From Deltaproteobacteria bacterium UBA2385 (GTDB taxonomy: Bacteria; Myxococcota_A; UBA796; UBA2385), in assembly GCA_002343455.1 (NCBI GenBank), contig DDSR01000056.1, forward strand, positions 20,643 through 33,978: 13,336 nucleotides of DNA, given 5' to 3'. Positions 6,901 to 13,336 of this stretch are shown piece by piece. The translations under genes and the position numbers were made by a program. The notes beneath the pieces are model-generated. The model made no database searches, was not told where the DNA came from, and saw only the letters and a program-made list of their open reading frames with translations. Numbering within the stretch: position 1 is the stretch's first letter; each line of letters starts with the position of its first letter.

Positions 6901-9656
6901 AGGACGGCGAGAACTACGTCGACCAGACCCCGCGGCCGCAGAAGCCCGGCCTGGTGGTGGTCACAGCCCCGGACGTCGCCGAGCCCGGCGAGAAGGTGAC
7001 GATCGTCACCCGTGCGCCCTACGCCGGCCGGATGCTGCTCAGCCTGGAGACCGACCGGGTGCAGCACCACGAGTGGCGGGATGTGAAGGCCGGCGACGTG
7101 AGCTGGAGCCTGCCGCTGGACATCGACGACGGCAACGGCGGCACCTTCGCGCCCAACGTCTACGTCACGGCCCTGCTGATCAAGGATCCCAAGCTGGAGA
7201 GCGCGCAGGCCTTCCTGCCCGACCGGGCCTTCGGCACGACCAGCATCACGCTGCGTCCCTCGGCCTGGACCCAGCCGATCGCCATCACGGCGCCGGCCGA
7301 GGCCCGGCCCTGGTCTCCGCTGAAGGTCAGCCTGGACCTGGGCGCCCTGAGCGAGCCGACCTACGCCACGGTGGCGGTGGTCGACGAGGGGATCCTGTCC
7401 CTGACGCGCTTCAAGACGCCGGATCCCCGCGATCAGATCTTCGCCCGTCGGGCGCTGGGGGTCGACAGCTTCGAGACGGTCGGCTGGACCCTCCCCGGCG
7501 ACGGTGCCGGCGCCTCCTCGCGCACCGGCGGTGACGCCGCGGGCGGCGTGGGGCGGGTGCAGATGGTCAAGCCGGTGGCCCTCTGGTCGGGGATGGTCAA
7601 GGTCCCCGCGTCCGGCAAGCTGGACCTCAGCTTCGACGTGCCCGGCTACCGCGGGAAGCTGCGGGTGATGGCTGTCGCGGTGGGATCGCAGCGGCTGGGC
7701 TCTGCCCAGGCCGAGGTGATCGTGCGCGACCCGATCGTGCTGCAGACGACCCTGCCGCGCTTCCTGGTCGGCGGGGACATCGCCCGCATCCCGGTGCACC
7801 TGACCAATATGTCCGGCAAGCCGCAGACGGTCAGCGTCGAGGTGGAGATCCAGGACATCGAGGGGGCCGTCCCCGGCGCCGCCTCCTCGCTCGCGCCGGC
7901 GCTGGAGCTCGTGGCCTTGCCCGCCTCCTCCGTCAGCCTCGCCGACGGGGCCTCCGAGACGGTGGTCTTCTCGGTCGCGGCCCGGCGGGCTCCGGGCGCG
8001 GTGCGCTTGCGGGTCAAGGCCAAGGCCGGGGCCCTCGTCTCCCAGGAAGAGCTGGACCTGCCGATCATGACGGCCGAGCCCGAGATCCGGCAGGTGCAGC
8101 AGATCGCCCTCGGCGCCGACTCTACCTCGCTGACCCAGGCGCTCTCGGGCTGGCGGGAAGGCACCGATCAGTCCTCGGTCTGGGTGACCAAGAGCCCCTA
8201 CGCCTCCTCGCTCACCCACCTGGGCTACCTCGCCCGCTACCCCTATGGCTGCGTCGAGCAGACCACCTCGGGCACGCGGCCCCTGCTCTACGTCCGCGAG
8301 ATCCTCGACCGGGTCGATCCGGCCCTGGCCGCGACGGCCCCGGTCGATGACATGGTGCGCTCGGGCATCGAGCGGGTGCTCAGCATGCAGACCCCCTCGG
8401 GTGGCCTGGCCTACTGGCCCGGCGGCAGCCACCCCTCGCTCTGGGGCACCGCCTACGGCACACATATGCTGCTGGACGCGCAGGAGGCCGGCTTCCAGGT
8501 CTCGCCCGAGGCGGTCTCCGCGGCGGTGGGCTGGCTCTCGAACACGGTCTCCGGTCGGATCAGCGGCGACGCCGAGACGGCCTACGCCCACTACGTGCTG
8601 GCCCGCGGGGGCAAGGCGCGGCCGGCCCAGGCGCTGCGCGTGCTGGAGGATCTGCAGAAGCGGGATGTGTCGAACTACCGGTCCTGGCAGCGCCTGCAGC
8701 ACTCCGAGATGGAGTACATGCTGATGGCCGCCCTGCACCTCGGGGGCGACCACCGCTACGAGTCCGTGCTGCGCAAGCCCGACACCGGCGCCCTGATCGA
8801 GCAGCGGGTGAACGACTGGTCCTTCTGGTCCGGGCTGCGCACGGTCGGCCTGCGGCTGTCGATCTACCAGGACCTGTTCGGCGCTGACGCCGGCGGGCAA
8901 GCGGCGGCGGATCGGCTGGCGGCGATCCTCTCGTCGCGGCGCAGCGGGCGCTTCAACACGCAGGAGCTGGGCTGGGCGCTGACGGCGCTGGGCAAGCGGA
9001 TGCAGGCGGGCGAGGCCTCCCTGGCCGGGGCCAGCCTCAAGGTCAAGGGCAAGGGCCTCTCCCCGACGGCGCCGGGGGCCTGGTCGCTGCGAGGGGTCAG
9101 CGCGCAGGATGTGCAGGTCACGGTGCCGTCGGGCTCGGGCCAGGTCTGGGCGGTGATCTCCACCCGCGGCGTGCCCCAGACCGACGCGGTGCCGCTGGGC
9201 TCACAGGGGCTGGACGTGCAGCGCACCTTCGTCGACGGCCAGGGGCAGGCCCTCAACCCCGAGCGGCTGCCGCTGGGCACGCCGATCTATGTGCGGGTCG
9301 ACATCCGCAACACGGGCAAGAGCAGGCAGCAGAACCTGGCCCTGGTGGACCGCTTGCCGGCGGGCTGGGAGATCGAGAACATGCGCCTGACCGGCGCGGC
9401 CCTGCCTCCCTGGGCCAGCGAGCTGGACCTGTGGTCGGCCGAGCATATGAATGTGCGCGACGACCGGGTCGAGGTCTTCGGCTCGCTCTCGGGCAGCACG
9501 ACCCGGACGGTGGTCTATGCCGTGCGGGCGGTCACCTCGGGGAGCTTCACCCTCCCGGCGGTGCAGGCCGAGGCCATGTACGACCCCGAGGTCTGGGCGC
9601 GACGGGCCGGCGGCACGGTCGAGGTCGTCGGGCCCTGGGACACCAGCCTGCTGTAG
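3996..9656 (+). CDS. Bacterial alpha-2-macroglobulin (YfhM-like protease trap), probable lipoprotein with intact thioester
   Basis: 1886 residues from ATG 3996, about 230 longer than E. coli YfhM (1653). The family traps proteases in the periplasm: cleavage of a bait segment triggers collapse, and an internal thioester attaches the trap to the protease. Visible in order: signal sequence with Cys28 as the candidate lipidation site (PLAC, an imperfect lipobox); an acidic Ser/Asp/Pro linker (about 31-52); N-terminal Ig-like and macroglobulin domains; the MG signature D610-RGVYRPG-D618; DEGIL at 1130-1134 followed by TRFKTPDP; a Gly/Ala-rich bait-like segment (about 1168-1190); the A2M core 'LWSGMVKVPASGKLDLSFDVPGYRGKLRVMAVA'-type region; the thioester C1419-V-E-Q1422; a helical thioester domain to about 1700; and a C-terminal bacterial macroglobulin domain (about 1740-1886). 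Mature cysteines before the thioester come in pairs (286/312, 543/551, 750/805), fitting oxidised disulphides. It stands 10 bp before pbpC, the classic partner. The family call is very secure; lipidation is less certain. Confidence 0.95.
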   Translation: MRTPASHPLARPCLALMGLLWLAAPLACKRDPAPAGPSDESTSDVSDAHPDDPLGVVLRAVGAAGETPQSLVIQGDQDLWPDELADGKALDGTTLRFEPAVDGLLNIDDRRTLSFLPSQGFRPATQYTATLDTLAVLDAVHSPPVADAWSLSFTTPPLALVRVAARQRDRVAGSAEIDLVFNAPVDPSKVGPLVSVMAGSTELKPSVLMADSQGRTVRVQVKDPSLSQEQVQLDLVLDAGTPWAWDPALTAAAGTGSVTLRDGQPVEILAVNVKEGSSGYYVDVVCRDSAVSGSRWYWDRDTWDGYDVSTRCLLDADLASSVVTLNGKPATIAEGGGGFRVFGELPQGPATLRIDAGARTVDGGVLLTAYEAEFEVARRTPRISFTSRGRYLPRQAWSNLAVDHLNVEKATVLVRHVPPQNLAFWLSGEERADQRTSNLVLEQEIALDGPVDTLKTSWIDIASMLPDAERGVYEITVRGGSREASSRLLLTDMQLIAKRAETPVGGDFPTQVWGWALGMMDNAPLSGVELKLIRPSGQAVAVCRTDSSGGCLLSVPDPGVDPTEPIAIIAQRGEDLSYLRFADVIVRPEGDVSGLPYQDETPYQAAVWTDRGVYRPGDTAHLAAVVRERGFGAPEKPVPVVLRVSDPQQREVRKQVISTNDAGALAMDIPFADFATTGTWSVTLQVANQTVGQQSFSVEEFVPERLAVDASVPDSSRGAGYLATEPVPVEVSARWLFGGQAGGSRVEVECELVAAPFQPQAGAVDTSSGRWAYGLSMIDDRPLSAFALGRIEERLDEDGAGSFRCPEPQGSVSSLGSARLQARVRVFEGDSGRSTLQTASVPVHPAPYYIGLASKVDQAREGDPIPVQGRIVDWGGKVDTASITSVEVRLYRLEMEYSWIWDEGSDDTVYRRMRRRVLEHQAQVPVKNGEFTVDLQASGSGSGWLVEARAGDARTERLIEGQNQEWYWEDGENYVDQTPRPQKPGLVVVTAPDVAEPGEKVTIVTRAPYAGRMLLSLETDRVQHHEWRDVKAGDVSWSLPLDIDDGNGGTFAPNVYVTALLIKDPKLESAQAFLPDRAFGTTSITLRPSAWTQPIAITAPAEARPWSPLKVSLDLGALSEPTYATVAVVDEGILSLTRFKTPDPRDQIFARRALGVDSFETVGWTLPGDGAGASSRTGGDAAGGVGRVQMVKPVALWSGMVKVPASGKLDLSFDVPGYRGKLRVMAVAVGSQRLGSAQAEVIVRDPIVLQTTLPRFLVGGDIARIPVHLTNMSGKPQTVSVEVEIQDIEGAVPGAASSLAPALELVALPASSVSLADGASETVVFSVAARRAPGAVRLRVKAKAGALVSQEELDLPIMTAEPEIRQVQQIALGADSTSLTQALSGWREGTDQSSVWVTKSPYASSLTHLGYLARYPYGCVEQTTSGTRPLLYVREILDRVDPALAATAPVDDMVRSGIERVLSMQTPSGGLAYWPGGSHPSLWGTAYGTHMLLDAQEAGFQVSPEAVSAAVGWLSNTVSGRISGDAETAYAHYVLARGGKARPAQALRVLEDLQKRDVSNYRSWQRLQHSEMEYMLMAALHLGGDHRYESVLRKPDTGALIEQRVNDWSFWSGLRTVGLRLSIYQDLFGADAGGQAAADRLAAILSSRRSGRFNTQELGWALTALGKRMQAGEASLAGASLKVKGKGLSPTAPGAWSLRGVSAQDVQVTVPSGSGQVWAVISTRGVPQTDAVPLGSQGLDVQRTFVDGQGQALNPERLPLGTPIYVRVDIRNTGKSRQQNLALVDRLPAGWEIENMRLTGAALPPWASELDLWSAEHMNVRDDRVEVFGSLSGSTTRTVVYAVRAVTSGSFTLPAVQAEAMYDPEVWARRAGGTVEVVGPWDTSLL
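7497..7565 (+). other. Predicted bait region of the alpha-2-macroglobulin
   Basis: Residues about 1168-1190 (GDGAGASSRTGG, then DAAGGVGRVQM) form a flexible Gly/Ala/Ser stretch between the DEGIL strand and the conserved A2M core. This is where bait segments lie in this family by alignment with known members. It offers Arg sites (in SSRTG and VGRVQ) and small-residue sites suited to trypsin-like and elastase-like proteases. Placement is inferred from motif order. Confidence 0.5.
8250..8261 (+). other. Thioester site CVEQ of the alpha-2-macroglobulin
   Basis: Codons for Cys1419-Val-Glu-Gln1422 within PYGCVEQTTSG. Cys and Gln form the internal beta-cysteinyl gamma-glutamyl thioester in thioester-containing members. 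Both residues are present, so the trap should be capable of covalent capture, unlike bacterial A2M paralogues that have lost the motif. Confidence 0.9.
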
Positions 9657-9666
9657 GGAGACGGTC

Positions 9667-12159
9667 ATGACCCCCCCGAAGCGCCCGCGGGTCCCCGGAT
9701 CGGCGGGCTCGCGGGTCCCCCGGTCGGCACGCTGGCTCCTGCTCGGCGTCGCCCTGCTGCTGGCCCTGCTCGGCTTCGGGCTGGGCCTCGCCGCCTGGCT
9801 GCCCCTGCCCGAGCGCCTGCTGTTGCCCGGCTCGACCGTGCTGCGCTGGCAGGACGGCGAGGTGGCCCACCTCGGGCTGGCCCCCGACGACCGCTGGCGG
9901 GTGCCCGTGGAGGTCGAGGAGGTCGATCCCCTCTACATCGAGGCGCTGCTGCGCTTCGAGGACAAGCGCTTCTACCGGCACCTGGGGGTCGATCCCGTCG
10001 CGGTCCTGCGGGCCGCCGGCTCCAACCTCAGCGCGGGCAGGGTGGTCTCGGGGGCCTCCACCATCACCATGCAGGTGGTCCGCCTCGCCGAGCCGCGGCC
10101 TCGCACCCTGGGCAGCAAGCTGATCGAGGCCTTGCGGGCGGTGCAGCTCGAGCTGCGGCTGGACAAGGACGAGATCCTGGCCGCCTACCTGGCGCTGGCT
10201 CCGTTCGGAGGCAACCTGGAGGGGGTCGAGGCCGCCAGCCAGGCCTTCTTCGGCCACTCGGCCCGACACCTGACCCCCGCCGAGATCGCCACCCTGCTGG
10301 CCGTGCCGCAGAGCCCGACCCGGCGGGCTCCCTCTGCCGCCAACAAGGTCCGCCTGGAGCAGGCGCGAAACGAGATCGCGGCGAGGCTGCTGGCCGAGGG
10401 CCTGCTCGAGGCGCACCTGGGCGAGTCGGGAGGCGCGGGGGAGGGGAGCGCCACGGTCTCGGCCGAGGAGGTCCACGCCCGCATCCTTGCCACCCCGGTG
10501 CCGACGGCCCTCAGCCCGATGCCCCGGGGGGTCCCCCATGTGGTGGCCTGGCTGCAGGGCACCGGCCGTCGCAGCGCTTCGCTGGGCGGCGCCGGTCGCG
10601 CCCTCCCCGGCCAGGACATCCCGACCTGGCTGGACCGCGGCAGCCAGGCGACGGTCGAGCGCCTGGTCGCCGCCGCCGCTCCCGGGCTCGCGGCCCGGGG
10701 GATCGACCAGCTCGCGGTGGTGGTGGTGGAGCACGAGACCGGGCGGATCCAGGCCCTGGTCGGCGGCTCGGACTTCCACAGCGGCCGCAGCGGGGCGCAG
10801 ATCCCGGCCTTCGCGGTGGCCCGCTCGCCGGGCTCGACCCTCAAGCCGCTGCTCTATGCCCGCGCCCTGGAGCGCGGCATGCTCCTGCCGGCGACGCTGC
10901 TGGAGGACATCCCCACCCGCTACGGCGGCTACGCTCCGGTCAACTACGACGACGGCCACGACGGCCTCGTGCCCGCGGAAGAGGCCCTCTCCCGCAGCCT
11001 GAACGTGCCCTTCGTGCGTCTGCTGGAGCGGGTCGGGGTCGAGCCCTTCATCGCCGACCTGCGGGCGCTGGGGGCGCGCTCGCTGCGGACCGAGCCCGGC
11101 CACTACGGCCTCTCGGCGATCATCGGCGGGATCGAGCTGACGCCCTTGGAGGTGACCCGCTTCTACACGGCCCTGGCGCGGGGCGGCCAGGACCTGCCGC
11201 TCCTGTTGCGGCAAGAGGACCCCACGGCGGCGCCTCGCCCGGTCTTCGGTCCGGGGGCCTCCTGGCTGACCGCCCGGGCCCTGGCCCGCCGCGATCGGCC
11301 CGACTTCCCCTCCCGCCACCTCCTCTCCAGCGCGCCCCGTTTCATCCGCTGGAAGACCGGGACCAGCTTCGGCAACCGCGACGCCTGGGCCGTCGGATGG
11401 GGGACCCGGCTGACGATCACGGTTTGGGCGGGCAACCTGGACCAGCGCCCCAGCGCGGCGCTGGTCGGGGCCGAGGTGGCCGGGCCCCTGCTCTTCGACC
11501 TCTTCGACGCCCTGCGCGACGGCCACACCAGCGATCCGGGCGCCACCCACACCGCCCCCGAGGAGGTCGGCAGCGTCGAGCTCTGCGCGCTCTCCGGTCG
11601 ATTGCCCGGCGCCCACTGCCCGGTCCGCGTCCGCGATCTGGGCCTGCGCGCCCGGGTGCCGACCGAGCGCTGCGCCATGCACGTCGAGGTCGAGCTGGAC
11701 GTACAGAGCGGCCTGAGGGTGGGGCCCGAGTGCCGCGAAGGCCGCCAGACGGTGCGCGAGGTGCGGGTCGAGTGGCCCCCTTCGGTGCGAGGCTGGCTGC
11801 GCGAGCGGCACCGCGCCGAGCCCTTCGCCCCGCCTTGGGATCCCGCTTGCCGCCCCCCCGACCGCGGGCGCCCCCCTCGGGTGGTCTCCATCGAGTCCGG
11901 CCAGGTGGTGGTGCTGATCCCTGGGGTCGAGCCCTCGGATCAGCAGCTCCCCCTGCGGGCCGAAGCGGACACCGACACCCTCTCCTGGTTCATGGACGGG
12001 CGGCTGCTGGACTCGCTCCCCGCCGACGAGACGGTCTGGTGGACCCCCTCGCCGGGTGAGCACAGCCTGCTGGTGATGGACACCCTGGGGCGCAGCACGA
12101 CCCAGCGGGTGCGGGTCGAGGAGGGGCGGGCGCTGGGGCGGGGATCGGCTTCGCCTTGA
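9667..12159 (+). CDS. pbpC: Penicillin-binding protein 1C (bifunctional glycosyltransferase/transpeptidase)
   Basis: 830 residues from ATG 9667 (E. coli PbpC is about 770). The start follows AGGGAG (9655-9660) with a 6-nt spacer and lies 10 bp after the alpha-2-macroglobulin stop, so the two are co-transcribed. A basic, proline-rich tail precedes one membrane helix (23-45). The GT51 glycosyltransferase has the catalytic Glu98 in EDKRFYRHLG, the GASTITMQ motif and KDEILAAYL. The transpeptidase has S390-T-L-K393, S444-L-N446 and K563-TGT566. The PBP1C-specific C-terminal domain ends in 'SLLVMDTLGRSTTQRVRV', closely matching the E. coli end, after a linker carrying five cysteines (640, 651, 669, 689, 728), typical of this subfamily's 'CxLSG...HCP' region. 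It polymerises and cross-links peptidoglycan on the periplasmic face of the inner membrane; beside a protease trap it is thought to repair wall damage. All catalytic motifs are intact. Confidence 0.96.
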   Translation: MTPPKRPRVPGSAGSRVPRSARWLLLGVALLLALLGFGLGLAAWLPLPERLLLPGSTVLRWQDGEVAHLGLAPDDRWRVPVEVEEVDPLYIEALLRFEDKRFYRHLGVDPVAVLRAAGSNLSAGRVVSGASTITMQVVRLAEPRPRTLGSKLIEALRAVQLELRLDKDEILAAYLALAPFGGNLEGVEAASQAFFGHSARHLTPAEIATLLAVPQSPTRRAPSAANKVRLEQARNEIAARLLAEGLLEAHLGESGGAGEGSATVSAEEVHARILATPVPTALSPMPRGVPHVVAWLQGTGRRSASLGGAGRALPGQDIPTWLDRGSQATVERLVAAAAPGLAARGIDQLAVVVVEHETGRIQALVGGSDFHSGRSGAQIPAFAVARSPGSTLKPLLYARALERGMLLPATLLEDIPTRYGGYAPVNYDDGHDGLVPAEEALSRSLNVPFVRLLERVGVEPFIADLRALGARSLRTEPGHYGLSAIIGGIELTPLEVTRFYTALARGGQDLPLLLRQEDPTAAPRPVFGPGASWLTARALARRDRPDFPSRHLLSSAPRFIRWKTGTSFGNRDAWAVGWGTRLTITVWAGNLDQRPSAALVGAEVAGPLLFDLFDALRDGHTSDPGATHTAPEEVGSVELCALSGRLPGAHCPVRVRDLGLRARVPTERCAMHVEVELDVQSGLRVGPECREGRQTVREVRVEWPPSVRGWLRERHRAEPFAPPWDPACRPPDRGRPPRVVSIESGQVVVLIPGVEPSDQQLPLRAEADTDTLSWFMDGRLLDSLPADETVWWTPSPGEHSLLVMDTLGRSTTQRVRVEEGRALGRGSASP
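9687..9728 (+). repeat. Two 18-bp imperfect direct repeats, 24-bp period, inside pbpC
   Basis: GCGGGTCCCCGGATCGGC (9687-9704) recurs as GCGGGTCCCCCGGTCGGC (9711-9728). The 24-bp period is eight codons and repeats an 'RVP-x-SA' unit in the basic cytoplasmic tail before the membrane helix. It looks like a small in-frame duplication in a part of the protein under weak constraint. Confidence 0.45.
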
Positions 12160-12164
12160 GCGCG

Positions 12165-12173
12165 TGCTATGGT
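12165..12173 (+). promoter_or_regulatory. Possible extended -10 promoter element before the kinase gene
   Basis: TGCTATGGT in the 37-bp gap after pbpC resembles an extended -10 box (TGnTATAAT). It would start transcription near 12180, giving a leader of about 17 nt that includes the kinase Shine-Dalgarno. I see no good -35 box 16-18 bp upstream, so the kinase may simply be read through from pbpC. Weak call. Confidence 0.3.
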
Positions 12174-12186
12174 TCGTCCACTCCCC

Positions 12187-12194
12187 AGGAGAGA
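12187..12194 (+). promoter_or_regulatory. Ribosome binding site selecting GTG 12197 of the kinase
   Basis: AGGAGAGA ends 2 nt before GTG 12197, with its AGGAGA core 4 nt away. It is the only strong Shine-Dalgarno in the gap, and no other in-frame start codon lies between the pbpC stop and this GTG. Confidence 0.6.
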
Positions 12195-12196
12195 TC

Positions 12197-13336
12197 GTGG
12201 CAAGTCGAGACATCGGTCGAGACGGGCCCGTCGCGACGGAACCGATCCCCCCCGGAACCCCACGCTCCAAGGTGGTGGGGGGGCGCTTCGCCATCGAGCG
12301 GCTGATCGCCCGCGGGGGAATGGGCGCGGTCTACCTCGCCCACCAGATCAACCTCGGCCGCTCGGTCGCCTTGAAGATCATGAGCCCGCCGCCGGATGCG
12401 GACGAGGGCGACAGCTTCGAGGACCGCTTCCGCCTTGAGGCCGAGACCCTGGCGGCGATGCACCACCCCAACATCGTCACGGTCTACGACTACGGCCCGA
12501 CCGACGACGGCCGCTTCTACCTGGCGATGGAGTACATCGAGGGGCCGCGCTTCACCGAGCTCGTCCGCAAGGGCCGGCTGGCCCCCGAGCGCTGTGTCCG
12601 GCTGATGCTCCAGGTCTGCAACGCCCTGAAGTACGCCCACAAGCGCGGGGTCGTGCACCGGGACCTCAAGCCCAGCAACCTGCTGATCCAGGTCGAGGAC
12701 GGCGTCGAGACCGTCAAGGTGGTCGACTTCGGCCTCGTCAAGGTGGCCGAGGCCGACCAGTCCCTCACCCGGGCCGGGCTGGTCCTGGGCTCTCCGCACT
12801 GCATGGCCCCCGAGCAGGTGCGGGGCGAGGCGATCGACCACCGGGCCGACCTCTACGCCATCGGGATCCTGCTCTTCCGCTCGCTGACCGGGCACTGGCC
12901 CTTCCACGGCGACACGGTCGCCGGCACGATGATCGCCCATGTGCACGAGGAGCGCCCCACCTTCTTCAGCGTCGCCCCGGACCTGATGGTGCCCGAGGGC
13001 CTCGAAGCCATCGTCCAGCGCCTGCTCAAGCGTGATCCTGCCGAGCGCTTTTCCGACGCGAGCGAGCTGATGGCCGCCCTGAGCGCCTGCCTGGAGATCC
13101 CCGAGGACCAGTTCCTGACGGTCAGCAGCTACCACGGGCGGGTCGAGCCACAGGCGGTCGTCGCTGCGCAGGCCCCGGCGCGCCGCTGGTTGATCCCCCT
13201 GCTGGCGGCCGCTGGCCTGCTCCTGGCGGTGCTGGCCCTGGGCTTGCTGCGGCCTTGGGATCGCGCGGCGCCCGTCCCCGGGGGGCCTCCGGTCGCGCCC
13301 GGCCCCTCGCTCTTCGCCCCGGCCAGGCCTCTCCCC
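12197..13336 (+). CDS. Hanks-type serine/threonine protein kinase with transmembrane segment (3' truncated by window)
   Basis: 380 codons are visible from GTG 12197; the frame is open to the window end. A 30-residue N-terminal tail precedes a PknB-like kinase domain (about 31-297). Visible motifs are the glycine loop A38-R-G40-G-M-G43 (first glycine replaced by alanine), the VALK lysine K60, the helix C Glu81, the catalytic loop H154-R-D156-L-K-P-S-N161, D177-F-G179 and the activation-segment end M203-A-P-E206. All catalytic residues are present, so an active kinase is expected. A spacer then leads to one membrane helix (331-351) and a Pro/Gly/Ala-rich start of the extracytoplasmic part, so the kinase is cytoplasmic with an unseen C-terminal region outside the membrane. 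It lies 37 bp after pbpC in the same direction. Its substrate is unknown; regulation of the neighbouring envelope genes is possible but unproven. Confidence 0.93.
   Translation, partial: MASRDIGRDGPVATEPIPPGTPRSKVVGGRFAIERLIARGGMGAVYLAHQINLGRSVALKIMSPPPDADEGDSFEDRFRLEAETLAAMHHPNIVTVYDYGPTDDGRFYLAMEYIEGPRFTELVRKGRLAPERCVRLMLQVCNALKYAHKRGVVHRDLKPSNLLIQVEDGVETVKVVDFGLVKVAEADQSLTRAGLVLGSPHCMAPEQVRGEAIDHRADLYAIGILLFRSLTGHWPFHGDTVAGTMIAHVHEERPTFFSVAPDLMVPEGLEAIVQRLLKRDPAERFSDASELMAALSACLEIPEDQFLTVSSYHGRVEPQAVVAAQAPARRWLIPLLAAAGLLLAVLALGLLRPWDRAAPVPGGPPVAPGPSLFAPARPLP

Noticed and set aside
4341..8900. Antisense open frame of 1519 codons opposite the alpha-2-macroglobulin gene
   Set aside because: Long stop-free antisense frames arise from G/C at third codon positions; the protein is low-complexity, rich in H, R, G, D and V, with no domain signature, while the + strand frame has clear conserved motifs.
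9547..12294. Antisense open frame of 915 codons opposite pbpC
   Set aside because: Same composition artefact; the + strand frame carries every PBP1C catalytic motif.
12169..12438. ATG 12169 as an 89-codon gene before the kinase
   Set aside because: Out of frame with the kinase, Arg/Pro/Gly-rich, and overlaps the kinase start that has its own strong Shine-Dalgarno.
12167..13135. Antisense open frame of 322 codons opposite the kinase
   Set aside because: The + strand kinase frame, open to the window end, has all kinase motifs; the antisense product has none.
1..13336. Mobile elements, CRISPR arrays, tRNA or rRNA genes
   Set aside because: No transposase or integrase frame, no regularly spaced repeat array, and no cloverleaf or ribosomal RNA sequence was recognised on either strand by eye.

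Overview
The window is about 70% GC DNA with dense, co-directional genes, all on the + strand. The extreme G/C bias at third codon positions, a Hanks-type Ser/Thr kinase with a C-terminal membrane anchor, a Bat/DUF4159 gene set and a possible sigma-54 promoter point to a Myxococcota-like (former Deltaproteobacteria) genome. That is inference from gene style; there is no marker gene here.

Region 1 (1-3727) is the end of a Bat-type operon. It holds the C-terminal third of a BatA/glutamine-amidotransferase-like membrane protein, cut by the window start. A Tat-exported DUF4159 protein follows, then a large membrane protein with a von Willebrand A domain and a glutamine-amidotransferase-like domain. 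The three genes overlap by 11 and 4 bp and are almost certainly translationally coupled. Such operons normally begin with a MoxR AAA+ ATPase and a DUF58 protein, which would lie upstream of this window.

Region 2 (3728-3995) is the only sizeable intergenic gap, 268 bp. It contains a strong 10-bp hairpin, a pair of 15-bp direct repeats 21 bp apart, a small inverted repeat, and a near-consensus sigma-54 type -24/-12 element. The element is placed so that transcription would start about 18 nt before the next start codon.

Region 3 (3996-12159) is a two-gene operon. It encodes a very large bacterial alpha-2-macroglobulin (1886 aa, probable lipoprotein, intact CVEQ thioester, recognisable bait segment) and, 10 bp later, penicillin-binding protein 1C (PbpC). 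This is the known bacterial protease-trap plus peptidoglycan-repair pair: the trap captures invading proteases in the periplasm and PbpC is thought to mend the wall.

Region 4 (12197 to the end) is the start of a PknB-like serine/threonine kinase with all catalytic motifs and a transmembrane helix. It runs off the window. It lies 37 bp after pbpC and may be co-transcribed or have its own weak promoter.

No wholly new system is demonstrated. The best leads are the candidate sigma-54 control region in front of the alpha-2-macroglobulin/pbpC operon, the enlarged trap with paired cysteines and an unusual glycine-rich bait, and the clustering of envelope genes with a membrane kinase.
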